Positions 7,056 to 13,003 of a stretch of 14,940 nucleotides of DNA are shown here, piece by piece. The stretch is from an uncultured Collinsella sp. (GTDB taxonomy: Bacteria; Actinomycetota; Coriobacteriia; Coriobacteriales; Coriobacteriaceae), in contig CALFDL010000219.1 of NCBI GenBank assembly GCA_937950415.1, forward strand, positions 1 through 14,940. Direction: 5' to 3'. The notes under the pieces were generated by a model, which searched no databases, was not told the origin of the DNA, and worked only from the letters and a program-made list of their open reading frames with translations. The position numbers were made by a program, and so were the translations under genes. Within the stretch, counting starts at the first letter, position 1, and each line of letters opens with the position of its first letter.

Positions 7056-8138
7056 TTGAAGAGAAGCAATATGGGCTATGCGTTGGTGCTGATCGCCGCC
7101 CTCATGTGGGGAACCATCGGCATCTTTGTTAACGGGATATCGGCCCTGGGCGTTTCGTCTCAGAGCATGGCGGCCTTTCGCCTGTTGTCGGGTGCCGTCT
7201 TGATGGCTCCGGTCTTGGCATTTATGGGTTGCCAGGGAGGTGCTCGTGAGGGAAAAGCCTCGGGTCCCATGACGCTGTTCAAGGCAAGCCCTAAAGAGCT
7301 CGTTCCCTGCGCGCTTGTCGGTATCGTCGGTTTAGCCGTCGCCAACACCTGCTATTACGAGTGCATGGGCGAGGTGGGCATGTCCACGGCCTCGGTGTTG
7401 CTCTACACCTCGCCGGTGTTTGGCGTCGCGCTTGGCCGCGTGCTTTATCGCGAGGACGTGACCCCCAACAAGCTCGTCGCCATCGTCTTTAACATTGTGG
7501 GTTGCGTGCTCGCGGTGACGAGCGGCGACCTGTCTGGTTTCCATTTCTCGGCTTGGGGCGTCGCGTCGGGTGTGATCGCCGGACTTTGCGGTGCACTGCT
7601 GGCTGTGTTTAGCCGTATGGCCACCAAGACGCTGCATCCGCTGGCGGTGACGTTTTGGGGCTTTGTCTTTGGCGGATGCTTTATGGCGGTGCTTTCGGCT
7701 CCGTGGTCCGATGTAGCCGCGGCAATGTCCCCGCAGCTCATTCTGCTGTTCGCAGGCTTTGGCTTTATTCCGACGGCTCTTGCGTACATCTTCTATATGC
7801 AGGGCCTTTCGATGGATCTTGAGACATCGAAGGTGCCGGTCGTGGCTTCGTTCGAAACCGTGGCGACCGTTCTGGTCGGTATTGGCATCTACGCCGAGCC
7901 CGCTGGCGCGATCAAGGTCCTGGGCATCGTGCTGGTGCTCGCGTCCATCCTGATTATGAACACCAACTTTTCCAAGCTGCGCAACAGTGCCTTTGTCGGC
8001 CATATCGTTGAGAGCATGACCTTTAAGCCCAACGCGTGGTGGACGGAGAAATCGCAGGACATGGATCTGTTCCGCGAGCGCACGGGTATCGCGCTGGAGC
8101 CCACCGTGCAGGAAAGCCCCTGGTACTTCGTGCGATAG
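7056..8138 (+). CDS. EamA/DMT-superfamily transporter
   Basis: This is a 360-residue inner-membrane protein with two EamA repeats of about five helices each. The first begins YALVLIAALMWGTIGIF and the second ends near residue 300 with VLGIVLVLASILIM. The pattern ALMWG in helix 1 is typical of the superfamily, whose members export amino acids and other metabolites. The frame is open from an ATG at 7020, but that ATG has no ribosome binding site. A perfect AAGGAGG (7044-7050) stands 5 bases before TTG 7056, so I place the start there. A polar tail of about 50 residues follows the last helix, longer than usual. Between the first deglycase and the PTS operon, and sharing an operator motif with the latter, it may export the amino acid released by the deglycases. 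That role is inference from context. Confidence 0.85.
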   Translation: MKRSNMGYALVLIAALMWGTIGIFVNGISALGVSSQSMAAFRLLSGAVLMAPVLAFMGCQGGAREGKASGPMTLFKASPKELVPCALVGIVGLAVANTCYYECMGEVGMSTASVLLYTSPVFGVALGRVLYREDVTPNKLVAIVFNIVGCVLAVTSGDLSGFHFSAWGVASGVIAGLCGALLAVFSRMATKTLHPLAVTFWGFVFGGCFMAVLSAPWSDVAAAMSPQLILLFAGFGFIPTALAYIFYMQGLSMDLETSKVPVVASFETVATVLVGIGIYAEPAGAIKVLGIVLVLASILIMNTNFSKLRNSAFVGHIVESMTFKPNAWWTEKSQDMDLFRERTGIALEPTVQESPWYFVR

Positions 8139-8275
8139 GGGATTGGCGAGGCGTCTGATCTGGGGTTATCCAGCCAGCGTCGATCTGCCCTGCACCAACG
8201 TTTCGAGTACGTTAAACCCGTCAACGGTCGATTTTCACCCGCGAACGGTCTTTATACTAATTAGCAATATAAGCA

Positions 8276-8294
8276 ACGTATAAGACGTTATAAT
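8276..8294 (+). promoter_or_regulatory. PTS operon promoter with ACGT-N5-ACGT operator, site 2
   Basis: A consensus -10 box TATAAT (8289-8294) directly abuts ACGT-ATAAG-ACGT (8276-8288), which reads AACGT/ACGTT as a wider inverted repeat. Transcription would start near 8301, leaving a leader of about 20 bases before the ATG at 8321 with AAAGGAGG in between. No good -35 box is seen (17 bases upstream reads AATATA). A bound regulator would sit between -35 and -10. AAGACGTTATA (8282-8292) recurs exactly at 14063-14073. Confidence 0.6.
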
Positions 8295-8320
8295 GACCAT
8301 AACGAAAAGGAGGAGGCAAG

Positions 8321-9244
8321 ATGAATCAGATCATTCTCGCATCTCATGGCGGCCTGGCCGCAGGCGCCAAAGACACGCTCGAGATGGTTCTCGGCGACGT
8401 GTCGAACGTCCACGTCGTGTCGCTTGCTCGTGACGACAAGGAGCCCATCACCAATAAGGTTGAGGCTATGATCGCCACGTTCAACGCGGACGACACCGTC
8501 TATGTGTTGACCGATATGCTCGGCAGCTCGGTCAACAACAACATGGTCGAGCTTTCCAAGAACGGCACGAAGTTCACGGTTGTCAGCGGTTTCAACATCC
8601 CGCTGGCGCTCACGCTTGCTATGAGCCCCGTCCCCGTCAAGGGTGCCGAGCTCGCAGCCCTCATCAACGAGGCCCGCACCGGTCTGACCAACCCCAACGC
8701 ACCGGTCGAGGCCGCCGCGGCTCCCGCCAAGAAGGCCAAGGCATCCCGTCACAGCTCCGGTCCCGCCAAGATCGTCCTCGCACGTCTTGACTACCGTCTG
8801 CTGCACGGCCAGGTCGTCTTTACCTGGACCACCAAGGTTCAGGCCGAGCGCATCATCGTCGTCGACAACGCTGCCGCCAACGATGACATCAAGAAGGGCG
8901 CTCTTAAGCTGGCCAAGCCCCAGGGCGTGCGCCTGAACGTCTTCACCGTCGAGCGTGCCCTCGCCAAGATGGACAAGCTCAACACCCTCGGCGAGCGCGT
9001 CATGTTCGTCTTTGGCAACACGGCCGAGATGCTGCAGTTCTGCCAGGGCTACAAGCTCGACGCCATCAACCTGGGCGCCACCGCCAACCACGACGGTGCC
9101 GATCAGATTGGCGGCAAGGACAGCTCCGTCTTCTTCGACGCCACCCAGAAGGCCGACGTCAACCAGCTGCTCGACATGGGCATCAAGCTCTATGTCCAGC
9201 AGACCCCTACGTATCAGAGCGTCGACATCGACGCCAAGCTGTAA
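8321..9244 (+). CDS. PTS mannose-family EIIAB, fused IIA and IIB domains
   Basis: The 307-residue cytoplasmic phospho-carrier takes phosphate from HPr and passes it to the sugar during import. IIA (residues 1 to about 125) starts MNQIILASHGGLAAG, with His9 the predicted first phospho-site, and has LTDMLGSSVNNNM as in ManX-type IIA. A linker rich in Ala, Pro and Lys (about 125-147) leads to IIB, where RLDYRLLHGQV places the second phospho-histidine at His162. Length and order match ManX of E. coli, whereas the Salmonella gfr system keeps IIA and IIB as separate genes. The strong AAAGGAGGAGG sequence fixes the ATG at 8321. It is the first gene of the IIAB-IIC-IID-deglycase operon, 36 bases before IIC. 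Substrate specificity lies in IIC/IID; glycated lysine is inferred from the deglycases. Confidence 0.93.
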   Translation: MNQIILASHGGLAAGAKDTLEMVLGDVSNVHVVSLARDDKEPITNKVEAMIATFNADDTVYVLTDMLGSSVNNNMVELSKNGTKFTVVSGFNIPLALTLAMSPVPVKGAELAALINEARTGLTNPNAPVEAAAAPAKKAKASRHSSGPAKIVLARLDYRLLHGQVVFTWTTKVQAERIIVVDNAAANDDIKKGALKLAKPQGVRLNVFTVERALAKMDKLNTLGERVMFVFGNTAEMLQFCQGYKLDAINLGATANHDGADQIGGKDSSVFFDATQKADVNQLLDMGIKLYVQQTPTYQSVDIDAKL

Positions 9245-9280
9245 TCAACCAGGCTTTTGCCTGACTGAAAGGAGAAGGGT

Positions 9281-10075
9281 ATGAATACGTTCATCAGTGC
9301 GGTGCTCGTCGGCCTCGTCGGCGTGTTCTGCATGTGGGACTCCCGCCTGCTCGGTCGTCTTAACTTCGAGCAGCCCCTCGTTGGCGCTACGCTCGTCGGT
9401 CTGCTGCTGGGCGATGTGCCCACCGGCCTTGCCGTCGGTGCCGCCGTCGAGCTCGTGTCCATGGGCCTGGTGCAGGTCGGCGCCGCCGTTCCGCCCGATA
9501 TGGTCCTGGGCGGCATCGTGGCCGCTGCCTTTGCGTGCCTGACCGACGCTTCCGCCGAGACCGCCATGACGATCGCCATCCCGGTCGCCGTCCTGGGTCA
9601 GCTCCTCGGCATCGTGTTCCGTTCCATCATCGCCGCCCTCACCCATGTGGCAGATAACGCGATCGATAACGGAAAGTTCAAGACCGCCTACCGTATGCAC
9701 ATCTGCGCCGGCTCCGGTTTGTACGCCATCATGTACTTCCTGCCGATCTTCCTCGCCGTCTTTGTTGGCACTGACCTGGTTCAGGCCATCGTCAACATGG
9801 TTCCCGAGTGGCTGTCCACTGGTCTTAACGTTTCGACCAAGATCATGACCGCCTACGGCTTGGCCCTGCTGCTCACCATGATGATCAAGAAGGGTATGAC
9901 TCCGTTCCTGTTCATCGGTTTCCTGCTCGCCGCTTACCTCAACCTGTCCGTCATCGCGGTCGCTCTGATCGGTGTGTGCCTGGCTGTCGTCTTCATGGGC
10001 TTCAAGTTCAACGGTTCCCATGCAGCCGCCGGTGTCGATTCCGACTACGATCCGCTCGAAGACGACGAAGACTAA
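9281..10075 (+). CDS. PTS mannose-family EIIC membrane subunit
   Basis: This 264-residue integral membrane protein forms the substrate translocation channel together with IID. The conserved block GATLVGLLLGDVPTGLAVGA followed by ELVSMGLVQVGAAVPPD (residues about 35-74) identifies the mannose/sorbose IIC family. Hydrophobic segments continue to about residue 245. The end is very acidic (DSDYDPLEDDED), which is unusual for a IIC and of unknown use. The ATG follows GAAAGGAGAAGGG. The 36-base gap after IIAB holds a small hairpin, CAGGC-TTTT-GCCTG (9250-9263), which could protect the upstream message end. The stop codon directly abuts the GGAGG of the IID gene, so translation is probably coupled. 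Confidence 0.94.
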   Translation: MNTFISAVLVGLVGVFCMWDSRLLGRLNFEQPLVGATLVGLLLGDVPTGLAVGAAVELVSMGLVQVGAAVPPDMVLGGIVAAAFACLTDASAETAMTIAIPVAVLGQLLGIVFRSIIAALTHVADNAIDNGKFKTAYRMHICAGSGLYAIMYFLPIFLAVFVGTDLVQAIVNMVPEWLSTGLNVSTKIMTAYGLALLLTMMIKKGMTPFLFIGFLLAAYLNLSVIAVALIGVCLAVVFMGFKFNGSHAAAGVDSDYDPLEDDED

Positions 10076-10088
10076 GGAGGAACACACT

Positions 10089-10922
10089 ATGGCAACCGCA
10101 ACCAAGGACGTGTCCCTGAACAAGAAGGTCAGCCAGTTCTTCTGGCGCTCCTGGGCAATCCAGGCCTCTTGGAACTACGAGCGTCAGATGAACATGGGCT
10201 TCCTCTACGGCATGGTTCCCACGCTCGACCGCCTCTATCCGGATGAGTCCGACCCCAAGCAGCTCGCTGCTAAGAAAGAGGCTTACCACCGTCACATGGC
10301 GTTCTACAACTGCACCCCGCAGACGAGCGCTTTCATCCTGGGCCTCGCCGCCTCCATGGAGGAGGAGTACGCCAAGGATCCCGAGAACTTCGACCCCGAT
10401 TCGATCAACGCGGTCAAGACCTCCCTCATGGGCCCGCTTTCCGGTATCGGTGACTCCTTCTTCCAGGGCACCATCCGCGTCATCGCCTTTGGTCTGGGCG
10501 TTCAGCTGGCTCAGCAGGGTTCCATCATGGGCCCGATCCTGGCCATGCTCATCTCCATCGTCCCCTCTGTGCTGATCACTTGGTTCGCAGCCAAGATGGG
10601 CTATCAGGGTGGCCACCAGTACCTGAGCAAGCTCCAGGGCGGCGACCTCATGGAGAAGCTCATGTATGTCTGCGGCATCGTGGGTCTTATGTCCGTGGGC
10701 GGCATGATCGCTACGCTGATCGGCGCCACCACCCCGCTGCAGTTTGCTGACGGCACCGTCGTTATCCAGGACATCCTGGATGGCATGATGCCTCAGATGA
10801 TCTCCCTCGGCCTCACCGGCCTTATGTATGCGCTCATCAAGAAGAACGTCAACACCGGTTGGCTTCTCGTGATCGCCATCGTGGGCGGCATCGCCCTCTC
10901 CGCGGCCGGCATCCTGGCCTAG
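10089..10922 (+). CDS. PTS mannose-family EIID membrane subunit
   Basis: This 277-residue protein is the second membrane subunit of the permease. The long amphipathic N-terminal part contains the family blocks WAIQASWNYERQMNMGF, the Asn/Cys/Thr variant of the FNTHP region (FYNCTPQTSAFILGLAASMEEE) and LMGPLSGIGDSFFQGT, followed by membrane spans to the C-terminus. The frame is open from 9972 inside IIC, but GGAGG at 10076-10080 with 8-base spacing fixes ATG 10089. The gene ends in TAG. About 200 bases with two hairpins separate it from the second deglycase, a much larger step than between the other operon genes. Replacement of the usual His of FNTHP by Cys-Thr-Pro context may reflect a different substrate; that is inference. 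Confidence 0.93.
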   Translation: MATATKDVSLNKKVSQFFWRSWAIQASWNYERQMNMGFLYGMVPTLDRLYPDESDPKQLAAKKEAYHRHMAFYNCTPQTSAFILGLAASMEEEYAKDPENFDPDSINAVKTSLMGPLSGIGDSFFQGTIRVIAFGLGVQLAQQGSIMGPILAMLISIVPSVLITWFAAKMGYQGGHQYLSKLQGGDLMEKLMYVCGIVGLMSVGGMIATLIGATTPLQFADGTVVIQDILDGMMPQMISLGLTGLMYALIKKNVNTGWLLVIAIVGGIALSAAGILA

Positions 10923-10951
10923 TCGCGACCGAGCGTCCAAACGCTTTCCCC

Positions 10952-10990
10952 GGGGGCCTGCCTGGCATCCCATACCCCAGGCAGGTCCCC
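10952..10990 (+). other. Intercistronic hairpin between EIID and deglycase 2
   Basis: The arms GGGGGCCTGCCTGG (10952-10965) and CCAGGCAGGTCCCC (10977-10990) form a 14-bp stem with one G-U pair and an 11-base loop. No T-tract follows, so it is unlikely to terminate fully. It may partly attenuate transcription or stabilise the 3' end of the PTS message, setting different levels for transporter and enzyme. Confidence 0.65.
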
Positions 10991-11000
10991 ATCCCCAAAC

Positions 11001-11028
11001 GTGGCAAAGGGGCCGTCCCTTATGTCAC
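11001..11028. repeat. GGGAC-family imperfect hairpin in EIID-deglycase 2 gap
   Basis: GTGGCAAAGGG (11001-11011) pairs imperfectly with CCCTTATGTCAC (11017-11028). Read on the minus strand it contains AAGGGACGG and then CCCCTTTGCC, which resembles the unit repeated at 6889-6938. It follows the larger hairpin by ten bases. Confidence 0.5.
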
Positions 11029-11121
11029 ATCCTCAACGGGCTGGCGACTCGGCCCTAATCACGGTAACCCTGCGAGCGTCCGGCAATGTGGCGCCGCAAA
11101 AAATCGAAAGGAATGTGTCAG

Positions 11122-12105
11122 ATGTACGAGATCGACCTTAACCTCCCTAAGCAGATCGTCGCTGACGTCCTGTCCAACCACGAGATCCACAGCGTCGCCT
11201 TCGTCGGCTGCGGTGCCTCCATGTCCGACCTGTACCCCGCCAAGTACTTCCTGGCCAACAACACGGACAAGCTGAACGTTCAGATCTTCACCGCTAACGA
11301 GTTCAACTACGACACGCCTTCCTGGGTCAACGAGCACACCTTCGTGATCACCTGCTCCCTCGGTGGCTCCACGCCCGAGACCGTCGAGGCCAACAAGACC
11401 GCCAAGAAGCACAACTGCCCGGTCGTCTCCCTCACCAACAAGGCTGGCTCCGCTCTGACCGTCGACGCCGACCACGTCATCGTCCACGGCTTCCACGCCA
11501 ACTATGCCGCCAAGGCCGAGAAGCCTGGCTATGCCATCGCTCTTGCTCTCGAGATCCTTCAGCAGACCGAGGGCTATGATCACTACGAGGATATGATCAC
11601 CGGCCTCACCAACATCTTCGACCTGTGCGAGAACGCCGCTCAGCACTGCAAGAAGCTCGCCAAGAAGTTCGCCGAGGACTTCAAGGACGACAAGATGATC
11701 TACTTCATGGCTTCCGGTGCCTCCGAGAAGATGGCTTATTCTCACGCCGCCTTCCTGTTCACCGAGATGCAGTGGATCGACGCCGCCGCCTACAACACCG
11801 GCGAGTACTTCCACGGCCCGTTCGAGGTTTCCACCGAGGGTAAGCCCTACGTCTTCTTCATGTCCGATGGCGCTACCCGTCCGATGGACGCCCGCGCCCT
11901 CACCTTCCTTAAGCGCATGGGCGCCAAGGTCGCTCTGATCGACTCCAAGGACTACGGCCTGGCTGACGCCGTGCCCGCGAGCGTCGTCACCTACTTCAAC
12001 CCGCTGCTGCACCTCGCCGTTATGCGCGAGTACGGCAACCAGATCGCCGAGGCCCGTCAGCACCCGCTGACCATGCGTCGCTACATGTGGAAGCTTTCCT
12101 ACTAA
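11122..12105 (+). CDS. SIS-domain deglycase 2 (fructoselysine/glucoselysine-6-phosphate deglycase-like)
   Basis: This 327-residue paralog of the first SIS enzyme would hydrolyse a phosphorylated glycated amino acid to hexose phosphate and free amino acid. SIS 1 has FVGCGASMSDLYPAKYF and the phosphate loop CSLGGSTPETVEA, closer to the usual S-x-x-G-x-T-x-E-T pattern than its partner. The second half has TEMQWIDAA and TGEYFHGPFEV, so Glu215 and His231 keep the 16-residue spacing of FraB/FrlB, with Glu at -3 as in FrlB. The C-terminus RRYMWKLSY pairs with RRYMWKLDY of deglycase 1. Upstream in-frame ATGs at 11086 and 11113 lack a spaced binding site; GAAAGGA at 11106-11112 stands 9 bases before ATG 11122. 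It is the last gene of the PTS operon, and the terminator at 12139-12172 follows. Which of the pair handles fructoselysine and which glucoselysine remains open. Confidence 0.87.
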   Translation: MYEIDLNLPKQIVADVLSNHEIHSVAFVGCGASMSDLYPAKYFLANNTDKLNVQIFTANEFNYDTPSWVNEHTFVITCSLGGSTPETVEANKTAKKHNCPVVSLTNKAGSALTVDADHVIVHGFHANYAAKAEKPGYAIALALEILQQTEGYDHYEDMITGLTNIFDLCENAAQHCKKLAKKFAEDFKDDKMIYFMASGASEKMAYSHAAFLFTEMQWIDAAAYNTGEYFHGPFEVSTEGKPYVFFMSDGATRPMDARALTFLKRMGAKVALIDSKDYGLADAVPASVVTYFNPLLHLAVMREYGNQIAEARQHPLTMRRYMWKLSY

Positions 12106-12138
12106 TCACAAGTAAGTAAACCTTACGGGTTGATTGAG

Positions 12139-12172
12139 AGGGGATGGGGTTTGCGCCCCGTCCCCTTTTTTG
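12139..12172 (+). terminator. Rho-independent terminator after deglycase 2
   Basis: AGGGGATGGGG (12139-12149) pairs with CCCCGTCCCCT (12156-12166) with one U-G wobble. The loop is TTTGCG and a run of T follows. It closes the PTS-deglycase operon 33 bases after its stop, separating it from the HAD gene. Confidence 0.9.
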
Positions 12173-12214
12173 CTTTGGGGAGGGCACGCCTGTCGCGTCG
12201 CAAAACCCAAGATA

Positions 12215-12251
12215 AAACCTACCATAATAAACCTGTCTCTTTTTGGCAGGT
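12215..12251. repeat. GGGAC-core hairpin element, orientation 2 (inverted core)
   Basis: It has the same arms as 4861-4897 (AAACCTACCA and TTTGGCAGGT) at the same 17-base separation. The core, TAATAAACCTGTCTCTT, is in reverse complement: 13 of 14 bases match the other copy's AGGGACAGGTTTAT after inversion. It ends where the ribosome binding site of the HAD gene begins, so its right arm would sit in the HAD leader. Confidence 0.6.
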
Positions 12252-12265
12252 GGGAGGAGATGCGT

Positions 12266-12895
12266 ATGATCAAAGCAGTGCTGTTTGACATGGACGGCGT
12301 GCTGGTCGATACCGAGTGGTTCTACAACCGTCGTCGCGTGGCGTTTATGGAAGAGAAGGGGTTCCACTTTGACGAGATCCCCGATCTTTCGGGGTCTAAC
12401 GAGCCTGCCATCTGGAAGGCGCTGGTGCCCGACGATGTTGAGCTGCGCGAGCGCCTGCGCGTGGAGTACAAGCAGGTTTATAGCCCGGACCATCCCGTTC
12501 CGTATGCCGAGCTGCTCAACGAGCAGACGGAGCCGGTGATGCGCAAGCTGCACGAGCGTGGCGTGAAGTGTGCCATCGCGAGCTCGTCCTATCGCGAGTT
12601 GATCGACGAGCTGGTGGAGATTGCCGGTATCGCCGACGTGCTGGACTACACTATCAGCGGTCACGAGTGCAGCGCGTTTAAGCCCGACCCCGAGATCTAC
12701 CTGCGCGCCATGGAGGCGCTGGAGGTGGAGCCTACCGAGTGCCTGGTTATCGAGGACTCACCTTTGGGTATCGAGGCCGGCAAGCGCTCCGGCGCCCGCG
12801 TCCTGGCACTGCGTCCGCACGAGGGCGTCAACCTGGACCAGTCCGCCGCCGATACCATCATCGACAATCTCACCGATATCCTACCCGCCATTTAG
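12266..12895 (+). CDS. HAD-superfamily phosphatase, beta-phosphoglucomutase-like
   Basis: This is a 209-residue cytoplasmic enzyme of HAD subfamily I with an alpha-helical cap. Motif I is FDMDGVLVD, with nucleophile Asp8 and Asp10. Motif II is Ser106 in CAIASSSY, motif III is Lys139 in FKPDPEIY, and motif IV is E163-D164 in VIEDSPLGIEAG. Such enzymes remove phosphate from, or isomerise, small sugar phosphates. Mutase activity cannot be told from phosphatase activity by eye. The frame is open from 12134, and ATGs at 12260 and 12266 compete; GGAGG at 12253-12257 leaves 8 bases to 12266 but only 2 to 12260, so I chose 12266. A terminator separates it from the PTS operon, so it need not belong to the pathway. 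Clearing dead-end sugar phosphates is one possible link. Confidence 0.88.
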   Translation: MIKAVLFDMDGVLVDTEWFYNRRRVAFMEEKGFHFDEIPDLSGSNEPAIWKALVPDDVELRERLRVEYKQVYSPDHPVPYAELLNEQTEPVMRKLHERGVKCAIASSSYRELIDELVEIAGIADVLDYTISGHECSAFKPDPEIYLRAMEALEVEPTECLVIEDSPLGIEAGKRSGARVLALRPHEGVNLDQSAADTIIDNLTDILPAI

Positions 12896-12899
12896 CAGC

Positions 12900-12943
12900 A
12901 AACCACCACAAAGGGGACAGGCACCTTTGTGGTGGTTTTTTCT
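12900..12943 (+). terminator. Rho-independent terminator after HAD gene
   Basis: A perfect 15-bp stem (AAACCACCACAAAGG at 12900-12914 with its complement at 12924-12938) and a 9-base loop GGACAGGCA run into a T-tract. GGGGACAGG across the loop links it to the GGGAC-core hairpin family of this window. Confidence 0.92.
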
Positions 12944-13003
12944 TACTCCTGCTACAATCGCCGGCATGCCCCACAATTACATCTGCCTTCGAAAGGAGCC
13001 TAC

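Noticed and set aside
5798..7069. Long minus-strand open frame opposite deglycase 1 (423 codons)
   Set aside because: Low-complexity Val/Leu/Gly/Asp-rich translation caused by GC-rich third positions of the plus-strand gene; no family motif and no sensible start region.
11086..11121. Upstream ATGs at 11086 and 11113 for deglycase 2
   Set aside because: GAAAGGA would overlap or lie inside the coding start; spacing fits only ATG 11122.
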